DNA of 64,000 nt. Source: Fidelibacterota bacterium (GTDB lineage: Bacteria > Fidelibacterota > SORT01). The stretch covers positions 1 to 64,000 of the forward strand of contig JACZYG010000004.1 of assembly GCA_022571215.1 (NCBI GenBank). Direction: 5' to 3'. This document shows positions 25,989 to 35,731 of the stretch, one piece after another. Every line of letters starts with the position of its first letter. Position 1 is the first letter of the stretch. The notes beneath the pieces are model-generated. The model was not told where the DNA came from. It saw only the letters and a program-made list of their open reading frames with translations, and ran no database searches. A program made the translations under genes and the position numbers.

Positions 25989-27680
25989 TTATACCACCTT
26001 CTCCACTAAATAATTTCCCATGAATAAAAAATCTATATCCGTTTTCAAAAAACAATTGTATGCATCTTCAGGCGTACAGACAATCGGTTCGCCGCGAATA
26101 TTAAACGATGTATTAATTATCACTGGGACGCCCGATCGCTTCTCAAACTCCTCTATCAATTTGTAGTAACGTGGATTTTCATCCTTGTTAACCGTTTGAA
26201 TTCGCGCGGAATTGTCCGTGTGCGTTACAGAGGGAATTTTTTCACCCATTCCTTCCTTCACCTGAGGGACGAACAGCATATACGGACTCTTGAAGTCAAT
26301 ATCAAAATATTCGTTCGACCGCTCTTCGAGTACCGCGGGAGCGAATGGCCTGAAATCCTCCCTGAATTTAACACGGGCATTCAAGATGTCTTTCATCTCA
26401 GGGTTGGTCGCATTGGCAAGAATGCTCCTATTCCCCAGCGCTCGCGGTCCAAACTCCATCCTGCCTTGAAACCAGCCGATTATCAGGTTTTTATGCAAAT
26501 ACTCGGCTGCGGTCGAGCAAAGTTCATCATCGCTCAGTTTCGTATAAATCGCGTCACGTTCATCAAGTAATTTCTTTATCTCTTCATTTGAAAATGAAGG
26601 CCCCAGCAGCGTGGTGTGCGGTTCACTGTTAATTGAATTATCCGATTTCATATAATAAGCGTAGAGAGCCGCTCCCATGGAACCACCTCCGTCTCCCGCA
26701 GCCGGTTGAATACAAATATTCTTAAATGGCGTTTCTTCTATGAAACGCCAATTTGCGACACTGTTCAGAGCTACCCCACCGGCTAAACAGATATTTTCAA
26801 TTCCTCCACTCTCTTCGTAAAAAGAATTACCCATCTTTATCAGGGTTTCTTCAAGCAGATTTTGAAGCGAAGACGCAATATCCATATGATAGTCTGATAT
26901 TTCATCATCCGTTTTTCTTGGAGGTCCGAAGAGTTCGACGAACTCATCCGAATACATCCTGTTCGGATCATACATAAAACTGAAATAATCGAGATTCAGT
27001 TCGATACTGCCGTCATCATAGACTTTTACGAGTCTGTTGATTTTGTCGATATGCTTAGGTTCTCCGTAAGAAGCTAACCCCATTACTTTATATTCATCAT
27101 TATTAACTTTGAATCCGAGAAATGCCGTAACCGTGCTATATAATAACCCCAGCGAGTGAGGATACCGGATCTCTTTGATTTTTTTCAGCGAACTCCCCTC
27201 ACCGATATATTGAACGGTGGTAGCCCACTCGCCCACACCGTCTATCGTCATTACAGCGGATTTATCATAACCGGAAATATAATATGAAGATGCAGCATGA
27301 GCCATGTGGTGCTCAACGAAAAGCAGTTCACCCTCAAAGCCGATTTTTTCGCTTAGCACCCGCTTGGTAAATAGCCTCTCATGCAACATGTGTGAAAGCT
27401 GCTCGGTCACCATAATTTCTGATTTATCCGGTGAATGAGATGCGGTTTCCAACATCCTTTCAAGTTTTAACAACGGTTTCTCATAGAAACAAATATAATC
27501 CAAATCAGAACTGCTTATTCCCGCCTCTTCAAGGCAGTATTTTATGGATAATTCAGGAAATCTGTTATCGTGTTTGCGGCGCGTAAACCGTTCTTCTTCG
27601 ACAGCGGCTATAATTTTACCATTTGATACCAACGTTGCCGCCGCATCATGGTAATAACATGATATTCCGAGTACGTTCAT
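25989..27680 (-). CDS. Carbamoyltransferase, NodU/CmcH/TobZ family
   Basis: 563 aa. The N-terminal Kae1-like domain starts MNVLGISCYYHDAAA and includes VEEERFTRRKHD, HHMAHAAS and MTIDGVGEWAT. The C-terminal part has GWFQGRMEFGPRALGNRSIL and INTSFN, both typical of the family. These enzymes make carbamoyl-AMP from carbamoyl phosphate and ATP and transfer the carbamoyl group to a hydroxyl on a sugar or secondary metabolite. With an SGNH hydrolase downstream, modification of a cell-surface glycan or a small natural product is likely; no biosynthetic core enzymes are in the window. Confidence 0.92.
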   Translation of the reverse strand: MNVLGISCYYHDAAATLVSNGKIIAAVEEERFTRRKHDNRFPELSIKYCLEEAGISSSDLDYICFYEKPLLKLERMLETASHSPDKSEIMVTEQLSHMLHERLFTKRVLSEKIGFEGELLFVEHHMAHAASSYYISGYDKSAVMTIDGVGEWATTVQYIGEGSSLKKIKEIRYPHSLGLLYSTVTAFLGFKVNNDEYKVMGLASYGEPKHIDKINRLVKVYDDGSIELNLDYFSFMYDPNRMYSDEFVELFGPPRKTDDEISDYHMDIASSLQNLLEETLIKMGNSFYEESGGIENICLAGGVALNSVANWRFIEETPFKNICIQPAAGDGGGSMGAALYAYYMKSDNSINSEPHTTLLGPSFSNEEIKKLLDERDAIYTKLSDDELCSTAAEYLHKNLIIGWFQGRMEFGPRALGNRSILANATNPEMKDILNARVKFREDFRPFAPAVLEERSNEYFDIDFKSPYMLFVPQVKEGMGEKIPSVTHTDNSARIQTVNKDENPRYYKLIEEFEKRSGVPVIINTSFNIRGEPIVCTPEDAYNCFLKTDIDFLFMGNYLVEKVV

Positions 27681-27697
27681 TTAAATCGAAGAATCAA

Positions 27698-27832
27698 TTA
27701 ATATTCACTTTCGAGGTCTTCGACTTTATCATCTATTTGCCAATTCGTGCTCTTGTCGACCTGCGCTTTATCTGATAATTTAATTTCATCGAAAATATTT
27801 CGTAGAATATTTTTGATTTGTTCGGTGTTCAC
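27698..27832 (-). CDS. Possible 44-aa protein upstream of carbamoyltransferase
   Basis: A GTG at 27832 with AAGGG eight bases upstream opens a 44-codon frame (VNTEQIKNILRNIF, ending VEDLESEY). It is amphipathic, acidic at the C-terminus, and ends 18 bases before the carbamoyltransferase start. The spacing, RBS and charge pattern look like a genuine small gene. The role is unknown. Confidence 0.45.
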   Translation of the reverse strand: MNTEQIKNILRNIFDEIKLSDKAQVDKSTNWQIDDKVEDLESEY

Positions 27833-27951
27833 AATTTTCCCTTACATACAGTTCGTCTGTACATAGTATCGGAGGAATAGTGAAAAACTTAAGTAAATTA
27901 TTCAGTCTAATAATTCAGAGCAGATGAAGTTTGATTGAAAACAGCGCGCGA

Positions 27952-28285
27952 GTCAGGATACATCCTGACCGCCACGTTAAGGAAAATTATATTATTCAGG
28001 GCACAACTCTTTACACACCCTCCCGATAAATCGGGATAAACTCAGCCCTCTTTTTAGAGGGGAATTTTTCCTCCCCTCCTTCCAAAGGAGGGGACCGAGG
28101 GGTGGTTGTTTCATGCGTGCGGTCAGGGCAAGCCCTGACCGCACAAATATTTGATTCGACGTCGGAGCCTGCCCGACTAATGTCAGGCGGGGATGCCAAG
28201 GGCGGTGTTATCATCTCCTGTGTTAACAACCCTTTTGGAGTGCATTGACTGTGTCAATGCTGCATCAACACAGTTGATGCACTCC
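27952..28285. repeat. Palindrome island 2
   Basis: The 587-bp gap between genes holds at least seven palindromes: GTCAGGAT/ATCCTGAC (27952-27969), TCCCGA/TCGGGA (28021-28036), CCCTCT/AGAGGG (28046-28061), CCCCTCCTT/AAGGAGGGG (28073-28093), a perfect 13-bp-arm palindrome GTGCGGTCAGGGC (28117-28144), GCATTGAC/GTCAATGC (28242-28260), and TGCATCAAC/GTTGATGCA (28261-28281). The CCCCTCCTT and TCCCGA units also occur in island 1. It appears non-coding and repetitive. Confidence 0.75.
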
Positions 28286-28419
28286 ATATAATGACGTTAA
28301 GAATTCTTATTACAAGCTGCAATTCGATCAGACGATCTACTGATTTAAATAAATCAGAGATCTCGCTAAGTTAGTCCATCTACTTCAACAAATGCACCTA
28401 TCTATAAATACCGAAATCT

Positions 28420-30171
28420 TTATTCGGAGATGCTCTTCCACCCTCTACGGTTCAGATCCCACCTGATAAATAAGAATGCCATAGCGGCAAGAATAAGCAA
28501 CCCGAAGCCAAGCAGCGAATGTCCGAGTATTATCTTACCTACTCCGAACAGGGTAGAATAGATCATAACCAATCCCGCAGCCCAATCCGCAAGGTCCCAT
28601 GATAACCCTTTATCGGTTTTAACCTCGGGAGCTAATTCGCTGATAGGCTTCCACAACATTCCGCCGGGACGAACTTTCTTATAAAACTTCAGTAATACCT
28701 CATTGCTTTCCGGCTTTGTCATAAATGTGACTGTTAGCCATACTACACTGCTCGCGCCGACGGTGATAAGCATTACCTGAGCGAAGACATTGGCGTCGGA
28801 AGTGTCCATGCCAAAAATTGTTTGTAAACTGATCGCCGTAACAAAAGACATTATCATCGCGGAAATCTCTGACCATGCGTTTATCCGCCACCAGAACCAT
28901 CTTAATATATACACCGAACCCGTACCTGCGCCGATAGCAAGGAGGAATTTCCACGCGCCTGCAATTGTATCCATCTGCGATGTTACGAATGCGGATAGAA
29001 TTACTAATACGACTGTGGAGATTCGCGCCACGGTCACGTAATGTGAATCGCTCGCGTCTTTTTTAATAAACCGCTTATAGAAATCATTTACAAGATATGA
29101 GCTCCCCCAATTAAGTTGAGTGCTTATCGTGGACATGAACGCGGCGGCGAACGACGCTAAAAGTAATCCTTTATATCCCGTCGGTAAGTGGTTAAGCATC
29201 ACGAGGATATAACCCGTTTGCTTATCTTCCAAGTCGGGATATAAAACCATACTTACGAGAGCGACAATTATCCACGGCCAGGGACGAAGAGCATAGTGCG
29301 CTATGTTGAACCAGAGCGTTGCAAGGAACGAATGCTTCTCATCTTTGGCGGCAAACATCCGTTGCGCTATGTATCCGCCTCCACCCGGTTCAGCTCCCGG
29401 ATACCATGCAGCCCACCAATTTACCGCGAGATATACAAAAAACGCCGTCATCGGCATCCATACCGAACCAATTTCGGGCATAAAATCGAGCAACCCATGA
29501 TCGGGTCCGTAAATGTTTATCAGTCCCTCTTTCAATCCATCTATACCACCGACCGCATCAAGGGCGAAAACCGAAAGCGCAATCGAACCGGCCATTGCAA
29601 TGACGAACTGAAGCATGTCTGTCATCACGACTCCCCAAAGACCGCTCATGGTACTATAAAGCAGGGTCACAGCTAAAGTTATACCAACAGCGATCCATTT
29701 ATCGACACCGATAGTCAGTTCGATTATCTTCACCATCGCTAATGTTACCCAGCCCATGACTATAAGATTTATTGGTATTGCCAGGTATAACGCTCTGAAT
29801 CCTCTCAAGAAAGCCGCGGGTTTTCCCGAATAACGCAATTCTGTAAACTCTACATCCGTAATTACCTCCGCCCTTCTCCATAGCCGGGAGAATAAAAATA
29901 CGGTTAGTAGACCGCTCATGAGCATATTCCACCAGAGCCAATTGCCCGCTATCCCATGGTTCGCTACGAGCTCCGTAACGGCTAATGGGGTATCGGCGGC
30001 AAATGTGGTTGCTACCATACTTGTTCCCGCTACCCACCAGGGAAGGCTTCGCCCGGATGTAAAATATTCCACTATGCTCCCGGATGCTCTTCGAGAAAAA
30101 TATAGTCCTATACCAAGAGCGAAAACGAAGTATAAAATTACCAATGCCCAATCGAGAGTTGATACGTTCAT
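28420..30171 (-). CDS. Sodium:solute symporter (SSS family), second copy
   Basis: 583 aa, about 13-14 hydrophobic spans. The N-terminus DWALVILYFVFALGIGLYF and the second loop YFTSGRSLPWW followed by TTFAADTPLAV are typical of the SSS family. Its start overlaps the end of the other symporter gene by four bases (ATGA). Last in the peptidoglycan-recycling-type operon. Substrate unknown; amino sugars, sialic-acid-like compounds or peptides would fit the neighbours. Confidence 0.88.
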   Translation of the reverse strand: MNVSTLDWALVILYFVFALGIGLYFSRRASGSIVEYFTSGRSLPWWVAGTSMVATTFAADTPLAVTELVANHGIAGNWLWWNMLMSGLLTVFLFSRLWRRAEVITDVEFTELRYSGKPAAFLRGFRALYLAIPINLIVMGWVTLAMVKIIELTIGVDKWIAVGITLAVTLLYSTMSGLWGVVMTDMLQFVIAMAGSIALSVFALDAVGGIDGLKEGLINIYGPDHGLLDFMPEIGSVWMPMTAFFVYLAVNWWAAWYPGAEPGGGGYIAQRMFAAKDEKHSFLATLWFNIAHYALRPWPWIIVALVSMVLYPDLEDKQTGYILVMLNHLPTGYKGLLLASFAAAFMSTISTQLNWGSSYLVNDFYKRFIKKDASDSHYVTVARISTVVLVILSAFVTSQMDTIAGAWKFLLAIGAGTGSVYILRWFWWRINAWSEISAMIMSFVTAISLQTIFGMDTSDANVFAQVMLITVGASSVVWLTVTFMTKPESNEVLLKFYKKVRPGGMLWKPISELAPEVKTDKGLSWDLADWAAGLVMIYSTLFGVGKIILGHSLLGFGLLILAAMAFLFIRWDLNRRGWKSISE

Positions 30172-31685
30172 TCGGTCGTTCCCCTTGTTATAGATTCATT
30201 GCTGACGCTGAATTTACTCGAAATTATACCCACTATGATAACGGTCGTCGCTCCCACCACTGTATATAAAGGCCATGCGATCTTCAAAGTTGCTATCACG
30301 ACCGTCATCACTATTAGAGCCGTGACAAAGCCTATAATAGCATCTATTTGCTTAGTTTTCTTATCTATCATTCCTATTAAAAACACTCCGAGAAGTCCGC
30401 CGTAAGTATATGAAGCTATGCCGAGAGCTACTTCCACTACGGTGCCTTTCAGACCGATAAAACCGATAGCGGTGGAGATCAGGATCACTCCCCATCCGAG
30501 AGTTACTTTTCGGGAGAGAGCTAATAGTTCAGCTTCTGATTTATTTTTTCCGAACATAGGTTTGTAAATATCTAAAACAGTCGCGCTGGAAAGACTTGAC
30601 AGACTGCTCGAAAGGGTACTCATAGCTGCCGCGAACAACGCCGCAACGATCAAACCGCTTATTCCTACGGGCATCTCTTCGACTATAAATTTAGGGAATA
30701 TCCCGTCAGCGCGGGTCAGTCCTAATTGCTCAGGGGATAGCCCTTCGTAATACGCATAAAGCATTCCGCCGAGAAGTAAGAAGATAAGAAATTGAAAGAA
30801 TACCAGTATGCCGCTTGACGCGATTGCCAGCTGACTTGAACGTTTATCTCTGCACGTCAGGACCCTCTGAATAATAAGCTGGTCTGTACCGTGAGAGGCG
30901 AGAGAAAATATAGCGCCGGCTATCAAAGCCGTGAACAGAGTATACGGCTCTTTAATAAATTCACTGACGGTAAGATCGGTTCCGAAATACAGCCATCGAA
31001 GTTTGTCGCCATCGTTTGCCCAATCAATGACACTGTCAAATCCGCCGGGAAGCCTGTTAAGAATAAGAACAACGGCAAGTAACGCTCCACCGATGTAGAC
31101 TCCCATTTGAACAACGTCCATCCAGATTACCGAGCGAATTCCTCCCACATACGTATAGACCATCGTCAGGATTCCGATAAAAACGATCGAGAGAGCATAA
31201 AACTGAGCTTCGGTCAACCCTTCAAGAAATCCGCTTCCCTTGATTATTATCGTAAGAGGGATTGCCGTTGCGAACAGCCTTACGCCATCCGCCAACAGAC
31301 GGGTACCCATAAATGTTATACTGGCTATGCTTCTCATTTTCTGACCGAATCTGTTGCCGAGAAAATGGTAGGCTGTCTCGATCTTGCCCTCGGAATAAGC
31401 CGGAATCATAATAAGAGCAACCAATAACCGACCAAGCATATAACCGAATACAATTTGGAGGAACGTCATATTTCCCAAATAGGAGACCGCGGGAATACCG
31501 ATGAACGTAAGAACACTCGTTTCTGTCGCAACGATACTGAATGTTACCGCCTGCCAGGGAATATCTCTGCCGCCTAAGAAATAATCTGTGGTATTGGTTT
31601 GTTTCCTGCCTATCCAGCTGCCAATTCCCACTGAAGCAGCCATATACACCACTACAATCAGTATGTCAATTGTGGTAAATCCCAT
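30168..31685 (-). CDS. Sodium:solute symporter (SSS family), first copy
   Basis: 505 aa with about 13 membrane spans. Family features are DYFLGGRDIPW and FSIVATETSVLTFIGIPA near the start, followed by YTYVGGIRSVIW in the middle. It resembles bacterial symporters for sugars, sialic acid or amino acids more closely than proline carriers. Two SSS genes in tandem suggest import of two products released by the upstream NagZ-serine hydrolase, for example a muropeptide sugar and a peptide. That is inference from gene order. Confidence 0.88.
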   Translation of the reverse strand: MGFTTIDILIVVVYMAASVGIGSWIGRKQTNTTDYFLGGRDIPWQAVTFSIVATETSVLTFIGIPAVSYLGNMTFLQIVFGYMLGRLLVALIMIPAYSEGKIETAYHFLGNRFGQKMRSIASITFMGTRLLADGVRLFATAIPLTIIIKGSGFLEGLTEAQFYALSIVFIGILTMVYTYVGGIRSVIWMDVVQMGVYIGGALLAVVLILNRLPGGFDSVIDWANDGDKLRWLYFGTDLTVSEFIKEPYTLFTALIAGAIFSLASHGTDQLIIQRVLTCRDKRSSQLAIASSGILVFFQFLIFLLLGGMLYAYYEGLSPEQLGLTRADGIFPKFIVEEMPVGISGLIVAALFAAAMSTLSSSLSSLSSATVLDIYKPMFGKNKSEAELLALSRKVTLGWGVILISTAIGFIGLKGTVVEVALGIASYTYGGLLGVFLIGMIDKKTKQIDAIIGFVTALIVMTVVIATLKIAWPLYTVVGATTVIIVGIISSKFSVSNESITRGTTE

Positions 31686-31739
31686 TTACTTTCCATTTTA
31701 GAATTTAGCAGGTCTATTTAGTTTGATTTTATTAAAGTA

Positions 31740-34595
31740 TTACTCTTCGGCGCTGTCAGAGACTTCAGGAATCGGCTCTCCCATTTCTTTCAGGAGAGCT
31801 CTCATCACAGAATTATGGAAATCTCTCCTTACCTTATACATCCCGCCCCGCTCTCTTGTTGGATGAACCCTGTTTGTAAGTAAAATCAGCGCTATCTCCC
31901 GATTCGGATCGATCCAGAAAGATGTGCCCGTAAAACCGGTATGACCGTAACTACCCTCCGAGAAATAGTCACCCGCCGACGATTTCGGCGTTGTAGGCGT
32001 ACGCCAACCGATTGCTCTATCGCTTTTCGGAGTAATGAGTTGGCGGGTCGTCCAATATTCTATCGTTTCAGGCTTGAAAAACCGTCTGTGCTTGTATATT
32101 CCTCCGTTTATCAGCATTTGCGCCATTGACGCCAGATCTTCCGCTGTAGAGAACAGCCCCGCGTGAGAGGAGACACCTCCCAAGAAGAATGCGTTTTCAT
32201 CATGCACATCACCGTGTATAAGTCCTCTATCCATGCTCCCTCCAATTTCGGTGGGAGCTATTCTTCCAAGCAGTTCTTTCGGAGGATTGTACATGGTGTT
32301 CTTCATTCCGAGCGGTTTGTAATACAGCCTGTTCGCTAATCTGTCAAGCGACTCCCCGCTGACCGTTTCGATAATATCCATCGTCAGGATCAGCCCTAAA
32401 TCGGAATAGATCATCGAATCACCGGGAGTGAAATCGAGCGGAAGCTCATAAATGTGCTGATATGCCGCTTCTTTATCGGCGGCTTGGTTCCAGAGAGCCG
32501 TCCACCAATGAATGCCGGAAGAATGAGTCAAGAGATGCCGGATAGTTACAAGCTCTTTCTCGCCACCGCTAAAACCCGGAAGATAGCTTTTAAGAGGTAT
32601 ATCGAGTACTATTTTTTTCTTTTCCCAAAGATTCATGGCTACGACTGTGGTCGCAATTATTTTGGTTAGCGACGCAATATCATACATCGTCTCCGAAGTT
32701 ATCTCCGGTGATGAAGGGTCGTATGTCTGTCGTCCAAACGACTTACTCGCGACAATCTCTCCCCTTCTCAGAATCGCTAATTGCGCGCCGGGAAATATCG
32801 AATCGGCTATCGCCGCATTTATGACACCGTAAGCGTCTTCGAACTGATCGTTATTTATGTTCCTGACAAGTTCCATCTTCCGCTGGTTCCGTTCGAGTCC
32901 GTCTCCGATCTCATAAAATCCGGGGATCGATACCGGTAATTTCGCCTTAATGGGAATCTCCCCGAACAGCGCCCTTATGGCGGCTCTTTGCGCTAATGAG
33001 ACCGTTTCATATGCAACAAGATAAGATGGCACCTCCGGAATCTGTCTTAATGTATAAGGGGAACCAAAGGCTATCACCGCCATCGGTTTGTCTATCTTGA
33101 ATACATTTCTTAATAATGCTACCGTTGTATCAGGTAGAGAAATTGTACCTTTTCTGTCACGCCATTTTACGTATACTCCTATCAATATGGCATCCACAGA
33201 ATCAGCTTCTATCAATATTTGGGAGATCTCTTCTTCCGTAGAACGAGGGTCTACAAAGAGAGATTTCATATTCGGTACACGAACCGCTGCTTCCCTATTC
33301 ATGGTATCTCCTCTCCAAGCGGTTCCCACTTCGTCTGTTACCGTAAGCACAAGCAACTTTTCTATCTTCTCGGCATGAAAAGGAATCATATTCTTATCGT
33401 CTCTGAGAAGGGTCATTGAGGCGTTTGCGATTTTCTCCGCTTTCCATGCAAATTTTGAGTCCGACATTATCTTTTCAAGGTTTTCCTCGCTATAGACAGG
33501 CTTTTTGTCAAGTCCAAGATCCGCTTTGGCTCTAAGAATCCGCCGCACTGATTCGTTAAGTCTCTCCATGCTGATTCTACCCTCTTTTACGGCTTGAAGA
33601 ACGAACTTATATGTACTCTCAAAATTGGGAGGAAGCAGAATAATATCTATTCCCGCATTGATCGCCAAGACAGCTGCCTCGCCGGACCAGTAGTTATCGG
33701 TTATACCGCCCATATCCATTGCGTCACTGATAACGAGTCCCTTAAAGCCCATCTGTTTCCGCAGAACTGTTTTGATAAAATATGGATCGAGTGTTGTCGG
33801 TCTCCCTTCCATCTCCTCAATCTGACTAAAAGTAATATGCGCTACGCTTATACATTTTACGCCGGCATCAACAGCCGCTTGAAACGGAGGCAGTTCCAAT
33901 CTATCAATCCGTTCTCTGGATGCGTTGATAGTCGGCAGAGAGATGTGAGAATCTACATCGGTGTCGCCATGTCCCGGAAAATGTTTAGCGGTTGCATATA
34001 CACCCTCTTCCTGTAGTCCACGAATGAATGCGGCTCCCATTCGTGATACGAGCGCCGGATCCTCACCATACGACCGAGTGTTGATAATGATATTATCCGG
34101 ATTGTTATTAACGTCCATAACGGGCGCCAACCCGATATGAACCCCGATAGCCCGAGCTTCTTTACCGGTGATTTTTCCTATCTGATAAGCGTAATCTTCA
34201 TTCCCGGTTGCTCCTGTTGCCATATTCTGAAGAAAGCGGGTGCTTTCGTCCACTCGCATAGGAAGCCCCCACTCCATATCCGCCATGATAAGAAGGGGGG
34301 TTTTCGCCGCTGCCTGTAACCGCTCAATTGATCTTCCCACTGCATACGGCTTACCTCTAAAAAACATCACACCGCCGACATGATACTTTTTCACCAAATT
34401 GAGCAATCTGTTAAATTGCACATTTCCTTCATTGAAGAACCGCGGGGCATATGCCGGTACCATCAGCTGACCGACCTTTTCCTCGACCGTCATCTTTTCC
34501 ATCCGGTCATTGACCCAATTCTCTCCTGTCTTAACTCCTATTGAGGAGCAGCCAAAGATTAGAGTTAAGCCCGCCAGATAAATATATTTTTTCAT
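31740..34595 (-). CDS. NagZ-type GH3 beta-N-acetylhexosaminidase fused to serine hydrolase (lipoprotein)
   Basis: 951 aa. Lipoprotein signal peptide (LTLIFGC, lipid Cys16). The GH3 domain has KHFPGHGDTDVDSH near 205, the NagZ-type general acid/base loop, and the nucleophile motif VISDAMDMGGI near 295. The C-terminal ~380 residues form a beta-lactamase/penicillin-binding-like serine hydrolase: SxxK in SLTK near 655, YSD near 735, HTG near 895. The fusion is common in Bacteroidetes-like bacteria. It would cut GlcNAc from peptidoglycan fragments and act on the peptide part or an ester. With alanine racemase and a NAG-kinase-like gene it points to wall recycling. 54 bp to the next gene. Confidence 0.9.
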   Translation of the reverse strand: MKKYIYLAGLTLIFGCSSIGVKTGENWVNDRMEKMTVEEKVGQLMVPAYAPRFFNEGNVQFNRLLNLVKKYHVGGVMFFRGKPYAVGRSIERLQAAAKTPLLIMADMEWGLPMRVDESTRFLQNMATGATGNEDYAYQIGKITGKEARAIGVHIGLAPVMDVNNNPDNIIINTRSYGEDPALVSRMGAAFIRGLQEEGVYATAKHFPGHGDTDVDSHISLPTINASRERIDRLELPPFQAAVDAGVKCISVAHITFSQIEEMEGRPTTLDPYFIKTVLRKQMGFKGLVISDAMDMGGITDNYWSGEAAVLAINAGIDIILLPPNFESTYKFVLQAVKEGRISMERLNESVRRILRAKADLGLDKKPVYSEENLEKIMSDSKFAWKAEKIANASMTLLRDDKNMIPFHAEKIEKLLVLTVTDEVGTAWRGDTMNREAAVRVPNMKSLFVDPRSTEEEISQILIEADSVDAILIGVYVKWRDRKGTISLPDTTVALLRNVFKIDKPMAVIAFGSPYTLRQIPEVPSYLVAYETVSLAQRAAIRALFGEIPIKAKLPVSIPGFYEIGDGLERNQRKMELVRNINNDQFEDAYGVINAAIADSIFPGAQLAILRRGEIVASKSFGRQTYDPSSPEITSETMYDIASLTKIIATTVVAMNLWEKKKIVLDIPLKSYLPGFSGGEKELVTIRHLLTHSSGIHWWTALWNQAADKEAAYQHIYELPLDFTPGDSMIYSDLGLILTMDIIETVSGESLDRLANRLYYKPLGMKNTMYNPPKELLGRIAPTEIGGSMDRGLIHGDVHDENAFFLGGVSSHAGLFSTAEDLASMAQMLINGGIYKHRRFFKPETIEYWTTRQLITPKSDRAIGWRTPTTPKSSAGDYFSEGSYGHTGFTGTSFWIDPNREIALILLTNRVHPTRERGGMYKVRRDFHNSVMRALLKEMGEPIPEVSDSAEE

Positions 34596-34609
34596 TAAAC
34601 TTATTTTCC

Positions 34610-35731
34610 TTATTTGTTTACGTAAATTCGCGGTACTCTATTTGAAATTGAGCAGGTCAACTCATAAGAAATCGTTTTCAATTTCAGTGCGACGTCTGCT
34701 ATCCTGATAGATTCAGATTCTTGATTTCCGTATATGACCACCTCATCCCCCACTTCCAGTTCAGAATTGCCCACATCCGCCATTATCATGTCCATAGTTA
34801 TATTTCCGACAACAGGATATCTTTTTCCTTTTATCAGCACTTCCATATTGTTTGAGAGTAATCTGTTTATGCCGTCTGCGTATCCGATAGGAATGGTGGC
34901 AATTTTCGTCTTTTCTTTTGCGATCCATGTTTGACCATAACTTACAGAACTGCCTTTTTCAATTTGCCGCAGAAGCGAGACTGTAGATTTTAGGGTCATC
35001 ACCTGCATCAACTCTTCTTCATCTTGCCTGCCCGGGTCAGGATGAAACCCGTAAAGCCCTATACCAGGTCTCGCCATGTCGAAGGCATTGGAAGAAGTTC
35101 CAAGCAACCCTCCTGAATTGTTAATATGAACCAATCCCGGATTTATTCCCCTCTCTTTGATAGTTTCGATAATATCAATGAATTTGTCATTTTGGTCTTT
35201 AGTAAAATTTTGATCCAAACTATCGGACGATGAAAGATGAGAATATATTCCCGTAAATAGAAGTAGCTCCTGCTCCGCTATCATTTCAGCGGTTTCAACG
35301 GCATTTCCAATTGGTACTCCGAGCCGAGCCATCCCCGTATCAATATTCAAATGCACCCGGGGTCTGACAGAGAGTTTTTTTGCTACTTCAGAGATAAGCA
35401 TGACGTCATCGGGGTCTGCAACCGTCACATCAAGTGAATTTTGCAGATGAATTCCTATGCTCTCTTCGTTCGGTCTGGCGAATACGAGAACCGGCGTCTT
35501 AATTCCCGCATCGCGTAGTTCGATTCCTTCGTTCACAAAAGCGACAGCCAGGTATGATACGCCCTCTTCTATGAAAACTTTACTCGCTTCTATCGCCCCA
35601 TGCCCGTAAGCATCAGCTTTCACGACAGCCATCAGTCCCGCGCCCGCCGCTTTTTTCTTGAGCAGCCAATAATTATGACGAAGAGCTCCTACGTCTATTT
35701 CCGCCCAGGTGAGATGTCCTCCTTTACTCAA
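34610..35731 (-). CDS. alr: Alanine racemase
   Basis: 373 aa. PLP-dependent fold-type III racemase making D-alanine for peptidoglycan. The Schiff-base Lys is in VVKADAYGHG (near residue 39), and the catalytic Tyr is in SSVSYGQTW. RPGIGLYG and TMDMIMADVG are family motifs. Start ATG overlaps the preceding gene by four bases. Its place between a NAG-kinase-like gene and NagZ suggests a shared role in wall-sugar and D-alanine turnover. Confidence 0.95.
   Translation of the reverse strand: MSKGGHLTWAEIDVGALRHNYWLLKKKAAGAGLMAVVKADAYGHGAIEASKVFIEEGVSYLAVAFVNEGIELRDAGIKTPVLVFARPNEESIGIHLQNSLDVTVADPDDVMLISEVAKKLSVRPRVHLNIDTGMARLGVPIGNAVETAEMIAEQELLLFTGIYSHLSSSDSLDQNFTKDQNDKFIDIIETIKERGINPGLVHINNSGGLLGTSSNAFDMARPGIGLYGFHPDPGRQDEEELMQVMTLKSTVSLLRQIEKGSSVSYGQTWIAKEKTKIATIPIGYADGINRLLSNNMEVLIKGKRYPVVGNITMDMIMADVGNSELEVGDEVVIYGNQESESIRIADVALKLKTISYELTCSISNRVPRIYVNK

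Noticed and set aside
28011-28229. 72-codon open frame on the minus strand
   Set aside because: It lies inside palindrome island 2 and reflects repeat sequence; no homology pattern or ribosome site.
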